42,041 bases of DNA from Flavobacterium wongokense (GCF_021608265.1 NZ_JAKIHP010000009.1:1-42041); one strand, 5' to 3'. Positions 1 through 7,338 are shown, counted from the first letter of the stretch. The notes: a model not told the origin generated them from the sequence alone. Numbers and translations are program-made.

Positions 1-117
1 TAACGTTCCGCGGCTTTGCGCTGTAGCGGCAAGTTAAGAATAAATGTGATAAGAAATTGTGATGTTCAGAGTATTTTCCAAGAAAGGCGAACTAGCTATG
101 GCGCAAAACCGCTGTTA
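1..117 (-). repeat. attC-like site 1 (cassette of DUF2314 lipoprotein)
   Basis: Subfamily A, with AAGTTAAGAATAAATG in the left arm. The outer stem pairs GCGG-TTTGCGC with GCGCAAA-CCGC. The window begins at its first TAAC, so any neighbour to the left is not visible. The cassette ends are GTTATAAGCC and GGCTTATAAC. Confidence 0.88.
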
Positions 118-126
118 TAAGCCGTT

Positions 127-633
127 TTATTTTATTTTCATTCCACTTTCTGCGTCAAACTTTTTCCGTTCTTCTTCTGTCATTCTTTCTCTTAAAAGCC
201 TGATTGTGTATCCGCCATGTAATTCAGATTTTTTTATATACATCCAATCACTAATTTCTTTTCTTTCTATTTGTACTGTATCGCCAAGTTTCACACTTTT
301 TATTTTTTCGGGCAAATTATCAATTACGCCAATATATTTACCATTTTCTATTCCTTGGATATTTCCAATCCAAATATGTTCAACGTTTCCATTTTCTTCA
401 AATTTCTTTTTCAATCCAAAAAATGTAAAAACTCTTGTATTGGTTTTAAAAGCATAATCAAAACTATCTAAAGTTTGTTTAGCTTTTTCAATTGCCTTAT
501 TCATTTGGGCATCATCTTCTTCAACGTTATAAATTGTCGGCTGATTTTCTCTTTCTACTTTTTTGTTGGAATTACAACTTAAAATACAAATTGAAAATAA
601 TATGAGAAAAGTCTTGGTTTGCAGGGTTTTCAT
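127..633 (-). CDS. DUF2314-family lipoprotein (cassette 1)
   Basis: A 168-residue predicted lipoprotein. The N-terminus has a short positive segment, a hydrophobic stretch and the lipobox ILSC with the modified Cys at residue 20. After an Asn/Lys/Glu-rich linker comes a segment matching my recollection of the DUF2314 (YegJ-like) family: an AKQTLDSFDYAF helix, EHIWIGNI, a GVIDNLP turn, GDTVQIERKEISDWMYI and GGYTIRLL. The molecular function of the family is not established. The gene sits alone in its cassette. Its ATG is only about 11 nt inside the cassette end, so it has no room for its own promoter and is probably transcribed from upstream. The domain call is from recalled motifs. Confidence 0.8.
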   Translation of the reverse strand: MKTLQTKTFLILFSICILSCNSNKKVERENQPTIYNVEEDDAQMNKAIEKAKQTLDSFDYAFKTNTRVFTFFGLKKKFEENGNVEHIWIGNIQGIENGKYIGVIDNLPEKIKSVKLGDTVQIERKEISDWMYIKKSELHGGYTIRLLRERMTEEERKKFDAESGMKIK

Positions 634-644
634 AAAATGGCTTA

Positions 645-707
645 TAACGTTCCGCGGCTTTGCGCCGTAGCGGCAAGTTAAGAATAAATGTAATAAGAAA
701 TTTTGAT
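645..707 (-). repeat. attC-like site 2, right arm in cassette sense (split by transposon)
   Basis: First half of a subfamily A repeat that stops at ATTTTGAT, where the transposon begins. The rest resumes at 4102. Removing the transposon and one 8-bp duplication restores a 117-bp site matching the intact copy at 12436..12552. Confidence 0.9.
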
Positions 708-736
708 GGCAATTACATACTTGTGTAACCCATTAG
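708..736 (+). repeat. Left terminal inverted repeat of IS1595-type element
   Basis: 29 bp beginning GGCAATTACATACTTG and ending CCCATTAG. It is the exact reverse complement of 4073..4101. Confidence 0.95.
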
Positions 737-945
737 GAATATATTTTAGCGTTTGAGCGATTTCATTGTTTTTTTGCAATCGTTAAAACGTTTTGACAGC
801 ACGAAAATAGCTGTCAGGTTGCGGTTCTCCTATACTTTTCCTTATCGCACGTTTACAGTTCGTGAAACAGGCTTTTTTCTTGGACGGCATACGTTTTAGT
901 CATAGATAGATAATGTTGCGACAAATGGCGCATAAACGGTAAATT
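737..945. other. Non-coding left end of transposon with small hairpin
   Basis: No convincing gene. There is a perfect inverted repeat TGACAGC/GCTGTCA (794..800 and 810..816). A 35-codon minus-strand reading frame (783..890), Lys/Arg-rich with two Cys, could follow the 75-residue gene, but nothing else supports it. Confidence 0.4.
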
Positions 946-1173
946 CTACGACTTTTTAGCATTATAGACTTCCTGTAACAGATATTCCTTTTGTCCTACT
1001 GTAAATTGAATTTCGCTTTGCTTTTCAAATTTACGTCTTAGGGTGTGGTAAGGGTCTGCCGTAGGCTCTATTGATGCCAACGCTTCCGCAAAGTCCTTGA
1101 GGTTGGTTGAGAACAACACAACACGGTTTTCAAGGTTTGCGGTATATAGTTTACTTATTGCCTGTATCGTCAT
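946..1173 (-). CDS. Small hypothetical protein downstream of transposase
   Basis: A 75-residue protein starting MTIQAISKLYTANLENR, of mixed alpha/beta character, with no domain I recognise. Its ATG overlaps the last codons of the preceding 50-residue gene in another frame, and that gene overlaps the transposase. The three genes therefore look translationally coupled on one minus-strand transcript. The context suggests a transposition accessory or regulatory role, but that is inference only. Confidence 0.55.
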   Translation of the reverse strand: MTIQAISKLYTANLENRVVLFSTNLKDFAEALASIEPTADPYHTLRRKFEKQSEIQFTVGQKEYLLQEVYNAKKS

Positions 1174-1303
1174 TGGATTTAGGCTTAGTTGTTGTTTTCT
1201 TTACAAACGACGAAAGCACCGAGTTAAATTTCGGTGCATCTTTTTCTATTTTAACGTCCTTTTCGGGGCGTGGGATATGTTCTTCTTTTTTCTTCTTAGC
1301 CAT
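1151..1303 (-). CDS. 50-residue Lys-rich protein overlapping the transposase end
   Basis: The reading frame starts MAKKKKEEHIPRPEKDVK and ends KPKSNDDTGNK. It is highly charged and probably disordered at the N-terminus. Its ATG lies inside the last codons of the transposase (AATGGCTAAG holds both this start and the transposase stop). Its own tail overlaps the start of the 75-residue gene. The double overlap argues that it is real and coupled. The function is unknown. Confidence 0.5.
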   Translation of the reverse strand: MAKKKKEEHIPRPEKDVKIEKDAPKFNSVLSSFVKKTTTKPKSNDDTGNK

Positions 1304-2225
1304 TGATTAGCGTTTTATAGTCCAATCTTTTGTTGGTTCCGTTTGCCAAAGCTACATCAAATTTACTTCCCTCTGACAAATTTCTGTTGTTAAATCTGAA
1401 TGTAAACTCGTTTACATAACGATGTAAATGTTGGTCGCTTACTTGGTGGTAAATACCATCTAAACCTCTTTTTAATAAACTCCAAAAGTTTTCAATTCCG
1501 TTAGTGTGAACACTTCCCGAAACATATTGATTTGCATTGTGGCAAACGAAATCGTGAGTATAGTTTTTCTGTAATGAAATATATCCTCTGAACTCGTCAG
1601 TATAAACTGTTGCACCCGCTTCAACGGTATCTACCATAATCGGAACGATAGTTTTTGCTTTTCTGTTTTTTACAGGGATTGCATAAACCTTTCCATCACG
1701 CTCTAAGATACCCAATACAGGAGTTTTACCGCTTCCACCTTGTGAACCTTGTCTTCTTTTATTAGCGTGTTTGTTAATCTCTTTTCCACCGATGTAAGTT
1801 TCGTCAATTTCTACGGTAGTAGTGAATTTTTCAGCTTTTACGTTATAGGTTTCTCTGATACGTTGTAACACGAACCAAGCAGATTTTTGAGAGATTTTCA
1901 AGTCTCTTGCAAGTTGGCAAGAAGAAATACCTTTTTTGTGAGCGGTAACCAAATAGATAGCAACGAACCATTTACGCAAAGAGATTTTGCTATCGTGGAA
2001 TATAGTACCAACTTTAACACCAAACTGTTTACGGCATCCGTAACATTTGTAACGGTTTGTAGAACCTTTAAGAGAGTTAACTCTTTCGCTTTCGCAGTAA
2101 GGACAAGTAGGTGTGCCGTTCCAACGAATAACAGCTAGGTGTTGCTCGCAGATTTCCTCTGTAGTGAAGTAGTCAAGAAGTTGGAATAAACTATCGAAAT
2201 CTCTTAAATCTTTAACGGTTTTCAT
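1296..2225 (-). CDS. IS1595-family (ISXO2-like) transposase
   Basis: A DDE-type transposase of 309 residues from the chosen start MKTVKDLRDF. A longer frame upstream to 2276 adds 17 residues that look non-coding. An N-terminal zinc ribbon (CPYC followed by CYGC) precedes the catalytic core. Core motifs are VEIDETYIGG (first Asp), ATVYTDEFRGY (second Asp) and HTNGIENFWSLLKRG (the Asn and Glu of the ISXO2 signature). It should cut and join the 29-bp ends of this element. The intact frame, perfect ends and unmutated target duplication suggest a recent and possibly active insertion. Confidence 0.93.
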   Translation of the reverse strand: MKTVKDLRDFDSLFQLLDYFTTEEICEQHLAVIRWNGTPTCPYCESERVNSLKGSTNRYKCYGCRKQFGVKVGTIFHDSKISLRKWFVAIYLVTAHKKGISSCQLARDLKISQKSAWFVLQRIRETYNVKAEKFTTTVEIDETYIGGKEINKHANKRRQGSQGGSGKTPVLGILERDGKVYAIPVKNRKAKTIVPIMVDTVEAGATVYTDEFRGYISLQKNYTHDFVCHNANQYVSGSVHTNGIENFWSLLKRGLDGIYHQVSDQHLHRYVNEFTFRFNNRNLSEGSKFDVALANGTNKRLDYKTLING

Positions 2226-2276
2226 ATCGCTGTTATTTGATGTTGTAAATTTACAGCGATAAAATGACAAAAACAA

Positions 2277-2424
2277 ATAAAATTGTAATTATTTCACGAT
2301 AAAATTACAATTAACTTTTTTTTGGTAGGATTTTTGCTTTCTTTTAGCAAAAGATATGCCAATTTATATTAAATCTTAATATCTTTTCGATACATTTGTT
2401 GAACAATTCAAACTGAAAATCACA
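2277..2424. other. Divergent intergenic region of the transposon
   Basis: AT-rich spacer between the leftward transposase operon and the rightward cargo genes. It must carry promoters for both directions. The one I can see is TACATTTG at 2391..2398, facing the cargo. Confidence 0.5.
2391..2398 (+). promoter_or_regulatory. Bacteroidota -7 box (TACATTTG) for the cargo genes
   Basis: An exact match to TAnnTTTG, 26 bp before the TTG start at 2425. No clear -33 TTG element was found at normal spacing. Confidence 0.5.
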
Positions 2425-3183
2425 TTGGCAGAACGGCTTAAAATAAAATTTACTGGCAATGAAATTGAGCCAAGCAAGGTGTCCGCAAACGAGTTCGCCA
2501 AGATTGTTGCGTGTTATGAAAATGCACTTTTGGCTGTAATAAATAAAAAGCATCCTGCAAGAAACGGTATTGATTTTATTAGTATTGTTGAAGTTAAACA
2601 CGAAAGTTTGACTATTGAAGCCGACCCTCACGTTGATGAAATTAAAGAGGCGGCTAACGAAATAAACACCGCAATCAAGAACAACAAAGTTAACTTTCTC
2701 CCTTACGAAGTAATAGAAAACCTTGTTCCATTTCAACAATTTGTAAACAAGTATGGTTGCAAAGCTATTTTGAACGGAATAGAGGGTGTTGAAACAGCAG
2801 AAATAACAGTTGAATCAGATATAAAAATTTCCGAAGCTTTATATTATAAAGGCGAAACTACTATTTACGGAAAGATTATCAGAATTGGAGGCGCTCAACC
2901 GAGAGTAAGAATTGAAACTGAAAGCGGTAAAACTATTTCCGTCATAACTGACAGGAAAAATGCCAAAAACCTATCTCCTCATTTATATGGTAAAATAGGA
3001 ATTAAAGGTGTTGGAAAATGGAAAAAAGAGAACGATGAATTGGTTGAATTGAAACCAAAGTCGTTTGTTGTATTGTCTGAAGTGCCCCTTACGGAAAGAC
3101 TTAAAGGACTTAGTAACCTACTTAGTAAATATTGGAAGAATATAGAAAATCCGGACGACTATATTACGTCACTAAGAGGTTAA
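2425..3183 (+). CDS. Hypothetical protein paired with PIN nuclease (transposon cargo)
   Basis: A 252-residue protein without a recognised family. It starts with TTG; no in-frame ATG or GTG exists between the upstream stop at 2377 and this codon, and the -7 box lies just upstream. The first 125 residues look alpha/beta. The region YGKIIRIGGAQPRVRIETESG through GKIGIKGVGKW is beta-rich with small-barrel (OB-like) spacing, which might bind nucleic acid or protein. It ends 3 nt before the PIN gene, so the two are surely co-expressed. It could be the antitoxin or specificity partner of the PIN protein, but it is much longer than usual VapB-type antitoxins. Confidence 0.7.
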   Translation: MAERLKIKFTGNEIEPSKVSANEFAKIVACYENALLAVINKKHPARNGIDFISIVEVKHESLTIEADPHVDEIKEAANEINTAIKNNKVNFLPYEVIENLVPFQQFVNKYGCKAILNGIEGVETAEITVESDIKISEALYYKGETTIYGKIIRIGGAQPRVRIETESGKTISVITDRKNAKNLSPHLYGKIGIKGVGKWKKENDELVELKPKSFVVLSEVPLTERLKGLSNLLSKYWKNIENPDDYITSLRG

Positions 3184-3186
3184 TTT

Positions 3187-3801
3187 ATGAAAAGAGTCTG
3201 TGTTGATACAAATATGCTTATTTGGTACATTAAACGACAATGTACAGAAGGACAAGAAGATTGTCTTGTTAAAGCAGAATGGCTATTTAATTATTTTGAA
3301 AGAAAGAAAATTGACGTAGTAATACCAAGCATAGTGGTTGCTGAACTTTTAGCACACGTTGAAGATGAGGAAGAGCGTGAGGGATATTTTGATTTTATAA
3401 ATGACAATTTTGAAGTAGCTCAACACGACATTAGGTCTGCGAGAAAATATGTTAAATTAATGCAACAATTAATAGCAAATAATGCAGGAGATTATGCTAA
3501 GGATAAAGGAGTTAAAAAATTCCAACTAACAAATGATTATAATATTTGTTCAGTAGCTTTGTCAAGTGATTGTGATGCTATTTTTTCCCACAATCTTAAA
3601 GATTTTGAACAATTTGCCAATCATCAAATACCAATATTTACTTTGGATTATGTTGACGTTTTAAAACGAGAAGAAGAAGCCGAAGATCTGGCTAGCCCAA
3701 AATCCAAACATAATCCAGACCAAGTTAATATTTTTGATATCTTTAATGATGATGATGACGAAGATGATGACGAACACAAAGAAGTAAAAATACGACCTTA
3801 A
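3187..3801 (+). CDS. PIN-domain ribonuclease-like protein (transposon cargo)
   Basis: 204 residues. PIN-fold acidic residues are visible: D7 in VCVDTNMLIWYI, E53 in PSIVVAELLAH, D117 in LTNDYNICSVAL, and a late Asp (D139) after IFSHNLKDF. PIN proteins cut RNA with metal ions and often act as toxins (VapC type) or in RNA processing. This one is longer than classic VapC (about 130-140 residues) because of a C-terminal tail with a run of Asp/Glu (DDDDEDDDE) ending in KEVKIRP. Such a tail could mimic nucleic acid or autoinhibit. The gene follows the 252-residue gene by 3 nt and is closed by a terminator. Confidence 0.85.
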   Translation: MKRVCVDTNMLIWYIKRQCTEGQEDCLVKAEWLFNYFERKKIDVVIPSIVVAELLAHVEDEEEREGYFDFINDNFEVAQHDIRSARKYVKLMQQLIANNAGDYAKDKGVKKFQLTNDYNICSVALSSDCDAIFSHNLKDFEQFANHQIPIFTLDYVDVLKREEEAEDLASPKSKHNPDQVNIFDIFNDDDDEDDDEHKEVKIRP

Positions 3802-3804
3802 TAT

Positions 3805-3830
3805 AGCCCCCGATTTTATCGGGGCTTTTT
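3805..3830 (+). terminator. Rho-independent terminator after PIN gene
   Basis: AGCCCC/GGGGCT stem extended by CGAT/ATCG with one bulged C, followed by TTTTT. It lies just after the PIN stop codon. Confidence 0.85.
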
Positions 3831-3832
3831 AT

Positions 3833-3840
3833 TATATTTG
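3833..3840 (+). promoter_or_regulatory. -7 box (TATATTTG) for the 70-residue gene
   Basis: Exact TAnnTTTG match immediately after the terminator and 19 bp before the ATG at 3860. Confidence 0.6.
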
Positions 3841-3859
3841 ATAGTCAAAATCAAATATT

Positions 3860-4072
3860 ATGCACGAATATCAATTACATATAGACAACAAGTTTGAGGA
3901 ATTTATTCCAGGAATAAATATTAATATAATGGCAACTAAAGGGATGTCTGAATATAGGTTTGTTGAAACAAAAGACGGAACTGTATTTTTTATAAAGTTC
4001 TACAATGAAGATGAAATGTATGCCTTTGATAAGTATATGAGGGATATTGCCCCGTTTCTTTTTCAATCTTAG
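3860..4072 (+). CDS. Small hypothetical protein (transposon cargo)
   Basis: 70 residues, starting MHEYQLHIDNKFEEF, soluble and rich in aromatics and acidic residues, with no recognised family. It has its own terminator upstream and -7 box, so it is expressed separately from the PIN pair. Its stop codon is at the inner edge of the right terminal repeat, leaving no spare sequence, so it belongs to the transposon. Confidence 0.6.
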   Translation: MHEYQLHIDNKFEEFIPGININIMATKGMSEYRFVETKDGTVFFIKFYNEDEMYAFDKYMRDIAPFLFQS

Positions 4073-4101
4073 CTAATGGGTTACACAAGTATGTAATTGC
4101 C
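4073..4101 (-). repeat. Right terminal inverted repeat of IS1595-type element
   Basis: 29 bp from CTAATGGGTTACAC to TAATTGCC, the perfect reverse complement of the left end. Confidence 0.95.
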
Positions 4102-4163
4102 ATTTTGATGTTCAGCGTATTTTCCAAGAAAGATAAACGAGCTATGGCGCAAAACCGCTGTTA
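4102..4163 (-). repeat. attC-like site 2, left arm in cassette sense (split by transposon)
   Basis: Begins with the second ATTTTGAT target copy and continues to GCGCAAAACCGCTGTTA. With 645..707 it makes one subfamily A site. Confidence 0.9.
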
Positions 4164-4170
4164 GTGCCCG

Positions 4171-4656
4171 TTATTTTTTTTCTATTGGCTTAACGTAAAC
4201 CATAACCATTGAATCGATTTCGCTTAAATTAAACACTTTCTTGATTTCTATGAATTTATGATTGTTTTTGACTTCTTCCAATGATTTTCCAAACTTCCAA
4301 AACTGATTTGGTCCAGCACCAGCATGGATTTTAAGTTTGTTAGACTTCTTATTCTGTTTAAGATTAAAAGCATAAGTTACTCCATCGTCAACTGATCTGC
4401 TAAAAGAAGTTTTTTCTTTAGGAAAAGAAATTGAATCCAAAACTTTTTGAATTTTTTCCTTTTCGCCACTGTTCAAAATTGTGTATGAAGTTTTCTCTTC
4501 AAAGGGATAAGTATTGATATAATAAAGCGTGTCTGTAGAATTAAATTTTAAGTAATATGATTCGTGAATACTCCATTTATAAAATGTAAAATCTGAGTCT
4601 TTTCTGGATTGACATCCTGCGAAAACTAATATAAGAATTAAAGCTAAATTTCTCAC
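4171..4656 (-). CDS. Lipoprotein, copy 1 of duplicated cassette (cassette 2)
   Basis: 161 residues. Signal peptide MRNLALILILVFAGC with a lipobox Cys at residue 15. The mature part is unrecognised, with polar beta-rich segments (FTFYKWSIHESYYLKF, SVDDGVTYAFNLKQ) suggesting a small periplasmic or outer-membrane-anchored domain. The protein is identical to that encoded at 12560..13045. This copy's attC is the one broken by the IS1595 element, so this cassette may no longer be excisable. Cassette ends are GTTAGTGCCC and GGGCACTAAC. Confidence 0.85.
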   Translation of the reverse strand: MRNLALILILVFAGCQSRKDSDFTFYKWSIHESYYLKFNSTDTLYYINTYPFEEKTSYTILNSGEKEKIQKVLDSISFPKEKTSFSRSVDDGVTYAFNLKQNKKSNKLKIHAGAGPNQFWKFGKSLEEVKNNHKFIEIKKVFNLSEIDSMVMVYVKPIEKK

Positions 4657-4682
4657 GTTCTAGATGGTTTAATAATGGGCAC

Positions 4683-4804
4683 TAACGTTCCGCGGCTTCG
4701 CGCAGTGGCGGCACTTTAATAATTATTCGAAAGATAAGCAAAATTTGAATTAGCAGATTATTTTCCAAGAAAGATAAACCAGCCATTGCGCGAAACCGCT
4801 GTTA
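4683..4804 (-). repeat. attC-like site 3
   Basis: Subfamily B (ACTTTAATAATTATTCG in the left arm). The stem CGCGGCTTCGCGC pairs with GCGCGAAACCGC. It belongs to the 4818..5420 cassette, with ends GTTATAAGCC and GGCTTATAAC. Confidence 0.88.
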
Positions 4805-4817
4805 TAAGCCGTTTTGA

Positions 4818-5420
4818 TTAACTGTTTAATCTTTGACTTATTGATTCTCTATACTTCTTAAATTCTCTTTGAAATTTCCCGAAATTTTCAGGTTCCCAAG
4901 AATCATTTTCAGGGTTATAAACTATTTTAATCCTAGGTTTTTCACCACTTTGTAAATAATCTTTAACTTCAAATAAGTTTTCAATATTTTCATCTTTTAA
5001 ATAGTCGAAAGCTTTATCAACCAATTTATCAGTATCAAATTCTCCTTCAAACTTTACTTCTACGGACTTATCTTGGAATTTAAGTGTTAGCGATAAAACT
5101 TTATATTTATCTGATACTTTTTGACTTGTAACTGTTTTAACTTGTAGTTCTTTTAGCTTATTCCATAGATATTTAACACCGGATTTTAAAATATCATATC
5201 CTAGACTTCCAATTCCACCAACTGCTAAGTCTGTTGAATGGTCGTTTAAAAAAATTATGATATCGTATATTTCTAAACCAGATGCGTTATAATATTTTTG
5301 CTCTTCTTGTACTGAAATTATCTCTACATCTAAATGTTCATCTAAACGGAAATCTGCAAATCCTGAAATTATTTCCTCGGAAATATAAGATTGATAAACT
5401 ATTTTTAGTTCTTCTTTCAT
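4818..5420 (-). CDS. Hypothetical cytoplasmic protein (cassette 3)
   Basis: 200 residues with no signal peptide. A middle segment with Gly and hydrophobic residues (DLAVGGIGSLGYDILKSGVKYLWNKL) could be an amphipathic or membrane-associated helix. It is followed by a beta-rich part (VLSLTLKFQDKSVEVKFEGEF) and a charged helical C-terminus (REFKKYRESISQRLNS). I do not recognise the family. A Gly-rich amphipathic segment is seen in some small toxins or effectors, but nothing here fixes a function. Confidence 0.7.
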   Translation of the reverse strand: MKEELKIVYQSYISEEIISGFADFRLDEHLDVEIISVQEEQKYYNASGLEIYDIIIFLNDHSTDLAVGGIGSLGYDILKSGVKYLWNKLKELQVKTVTSQKVSDKYKVLSLTLKFQDKSVEVKFEGEFDTDKLVDKAFDYLKDENIENLFEVKDYLQSGEKPRIKIVYNPENDSWEPENFGKFQREFKKYRESISQRLNS

Positions 5421-5443
5421 GCGATGTTGTTTAAAATGGCTTA

Positions 5444-5565
5444 TAACGTTCCGCGGCTTTGCGTAGTGGCGGAACTTTAATAATTATTCGAAAGATAAGC
5501 AAAATTTGAATTAGCAGATTATTTTCCAAGAAAGATAAACGAGCCATTGCGCAAAACCGCTGTTA
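5444..5565 (-). repeat. attC-like site 4
   Basis: Subfamily B. The stem CGGCTTTGCGTAGTGGC pairs with GCCATTGCGCAAAACCG. It belongs to the phosphatase-like cassette. Confidence 0.87.
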
Positions 5566-5578
5566 CCGGCTGGTGTGA

Positions 5579-5899
5579 TTATATAAAACTTGAAACCGAA
5601 ACTTTGATTTCTTCAATCAGTTCTTTGTCCATAAACTTATAAATGTCTGGAATTTCTAAAATAACAATTTCAGTATTCTTCGTTTCTTCTGGGAAATTTT
5701 GAATCAACTTTTCTTTATGATGTTTTTCCATAACAAAAATCAAATCAGCCCAAACTATGAGTTTTGCGTTAACTTTTATTCTTGCCGAATTTTCTGTTCC
5801 GGCTGATTTTACGTTAAACTCAGAACTGTTTTTATAGATTTCTTCGGCGGTTAAACTTCGCCATCTATTTCTGCTACAAATAAACAATAGATTTTTCAA
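5579..5899 (-). CDS. Low-molecular-weight protein tyrosine phosphatase-like protein (cassette 4)
   Basis: 106 residues. The N-terminus LLFICSRNRWRSLTAEE carries the CX5R phosphate-binding loop (C8, R14) of LMW phosphatases, and a later Asp in EIPDIYKFM (D85) sits where the family's general acid is expected. The protein is shorter than classic LMW-PTPs (about 150 residues), as in a known compact branch. It may dephosphorylate protein tyrosine or arginine; the substrate is unknown. The chosen start is TTG, since no ATG lies between it and the cassette end. The leader contains the CCAAGTTTAC box seen in five other cassettes. Cassette ends are GTTACCGGC and GCCGGTAAC. Confidence 0.8.
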   Translation of the reverse strand: MKNLLFICSRNRWRSLTAEEIYKNSSEFNVKSAGTENSARIKVNAKLIVWADLIFVMEKHHKEKLIQNFPEETKNTEIVILEIPDIYKFMDKELIEEIKVSVSSFI

Positions 5900-5946
5900 T
5901 GAGTTTCTTAATTTCTTTCTGCGTAAACTTGGTGAACACTTGCCGG

Positions 5947-6062
5947 TAACGTTCCGCGGCTACCCGCAGTAGCGGCAAGTTAGCAAATATATTATAAGAA
6001 ATGTTGAAGTCAAGAGTATTTTCCGAGAAAGATAAACCAGCTATTGCGGGTAACCGCTGTTG
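5947..6062 (-). repeat. attC-like site 5
   Basis: Subfamily E with a distinctive stem: CGGCTACCCGCAGTAGC pairs with GCTATTGCGGGTAACCG. Both arms changed together relative to other sites. It ends in GTTG, matching the CAAC at the other end of its cassette. Confidence 0.88.
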
Positions 6063-6095
6063 GCAGCAGTTTTTTTAATTCCAACACTTTTCTGT

Positions 6096-6458
6096 TTATA
6101 AACTATCCCACCATTCTGGGCTTTGTTGGTCTAAATCTAAACCATCATCATAATGCTCATTATTCCAATTTGAACCATAATCATTAGATTGTCTATCTTC
6201 TTCTCTTTGTTGTTGCCACATTTGTTCATTATTGTATTCTTCAATTTTATCTTCCAATGCCTCACTCGGTCCTTCAATTGACAAAAAGCCTGCGTTGATT
6301 TTTTTAATCTCGTCAACTGTTAATTTATCCATTACAAAGGATTCAACAGTCATTATGCACCATTCAATGTACATAATATCTTCTGATGCAACATCTTTTA
6401 AAGTTTTGCCTTCATATTTTCCAAAATTGAATATTGTATCTAAATAATAAAATTTCAT
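6096..6458 (-). CDS. Exonuclease-X C-terminal-like (DUF3820-like) protein (cassette 5)
   Basis: 120 residues. The N-terminus FNFGKYEGKTLKDVASEDIMYIEWC matches the FGKYKGK-x-hxDVA...YhxW motif I know from the C-terminal domain of ExoX-type nucleases and DUF3820 proteins, a small fold likely to contact nucleic acid. The rest is acidic, Gln/Asn-rich and probably disordered, ending DQQSPEWWDSL. There is no nuclease domain, so it is not an exonuclease itself. Cassette ends are GTTGGCAGC and GCTGCCAAC. Confidence 0.7.
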   Translation of the reverse strand: MKFYYLDTIFNFGKYEGKTLKDVASEDIMYIEWCIMTVESFVMDKLTVDEIKKINAGFLSIEGPSEALEDKIEEYNNEQMWQQQREEDRQSNDYGSNWNNEHYDDGLDLDQQSPEWWDSL

Positions 6459-6480
6459 ATGTGTGGTTCAAAATTGCTGC

Positions 6481-6597
6481 CAACGTTCCGCCGCTTGGCG
6501 TAGTAGCGGCAAGTTAAAGAAAAATGTAATAAGAAATGCTGAAGTTCAGAGTATTTTCCAAGAAAGACAAACCAGCTATTACGCCAAACGGCTGTTA
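6481..6597 (-). repeat. attC-like site 6
   Basis: Subfamily C (AAGTTAAAGAAAAATG). Stem variant GCCGCTTGGCGTAGTAGC pairs with GCTATTACGCCAAACGGC, a compensatory change of the GCGG/CCGC stem. Its left end is CAAC. Confidence 0.9.
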
Positions 6598-6606
6598 GCG
6601 GTAGTG

Positions 6607-7305
6607 CTATTTCGGTTCATTATCTGTATATTCTTTTTCCAGCAACTTTTGAATAGTGTACATCATAAGAATTATTTTGTCGACATCTCTGATTTCATTT
6701 CCTTTATCCTTTCTGTTTTTTATATACAAACCTGAAGAATTACATATCATGTCAATTGGATTTTTGAATTTTTTCAAAGTGTCATAAACCTCTTTTTTAT
6801 CTTCTAAATCTACATACGAGTTTTTGTTTTTTTGTAAAAGTCTGGAAACATTTGAAACCAAAAATGAAAAGGATAGGTTAAATGCTCGAAGTGAAGACTC
6901 GTCAAAACAAGTCGTAATGTCATCACAAGTTTTTAGCGTTGCCGACATTTCAAAAATAGCTCTTGTTCCAGTATAACTATATGTTGTTTCTTGGCTTCGA
7001 TAAAGTTGAATATTCTCAAAATCGGTTTTTATTGTATTCAAGAGATTAGTAATACTATCAAAATCTTTTTGTTTTCTGCTTGATTCAGTTTGTTCTCTCA
7101 AAGTCAAGTAAAGTAATATTATACTTAACAAGTTTAAGATAGGAGAGACCAATCCTCCAATTGTATCACCAATATTTCCTGTTTGAGTAAAATCTATTCC
7201 TGTCCAATCTCTTGTAAATAAAATGGGCGAGGCAAATGAAAAAATAATTGAAATTATTAAAACCCATTCAATATTTCTTTTTAAAAAATCGAATATTCTA
7301 ATCAT
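6607..7305 (-). CDS. Phage abortive-infection-like membrane protein (cassette 6)
   Basis: 232 residues from the chosen ATG (MIRIFDFLKRNIEW). The open frame runs back to 7443, but those residues are read through attC7 and are not real; an alternative ATG at 7332 lies only 7 nt from the cassette end. Two membrane segments flank a FTQTGNIGDTIGGLVSPI motif, followed by a helical segment LREQTESSRKQKDFDSI and a cytosolic domain. This TM-GDTIGG-TM plan recalls the 'putative phage abortive infection protein' family. If so, it would sense or punish phage infection at the membrane, but the assignment is by recalled motif only. Confidence 0.7.
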   Translation of the reverse strand: MIRIFDFLKRNIEWVLIISIIFSFASPILFTRDWTGIDFTQTGNIGDTIGGLVSPILNLLSIILLYLTLREQTESSRKQKDFDSITNLLNTIKTDFENIQLYRSQETTYSYTGTRAIFEMSATLKTCDDITTCFDESSLRAFNLSFSFLVSNVSRLLQKNKNSYVDLEDKKEVYDTLKKFKNPIDMICNSSGLYIKNRKDKGNEIRDVDKIILMMYTIQKLLEKEYTDNEPK

Positions 7306-7338
7306 GATTTTGTTTCTAAAGTTGGTAAGCATTACCGC

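Larger units (their letters stand above)
708..4101. mobile_element. IS1595-family transposon with cargo genes
   Basis: A 3,394-bp element inserted in attC2. Its ends are perfect 29-bp inverted repeats (708..736 and 4073..4101) starting GGCAATTACATAC. It is flanked by the 8-bp direct repeat ATTTTGAT (700..707 and 4102..4109), the duplication length known for IS1595. The intact sister attC at 12436..12552 carries ATTTTGAT once, an internal empty site. Inside are a transposase with two coupled small genes (minus strand) and three plus-strand cargo genes: a 253-codon gene, a PIN-domain nuclease and a 70-residue protein. The length is far above a simple IS1595 (about 0.7-1.1 kb), as in cargo-bearing members of the family. 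Confidence 0.93.

Noticed and set aside
60..457. Plus-strand ORFs opposite cassette genes in the array
   Set aside because: They are antisense shadows rich in Phe, Ser and Ile, cross the repeats and lack consistent starts.
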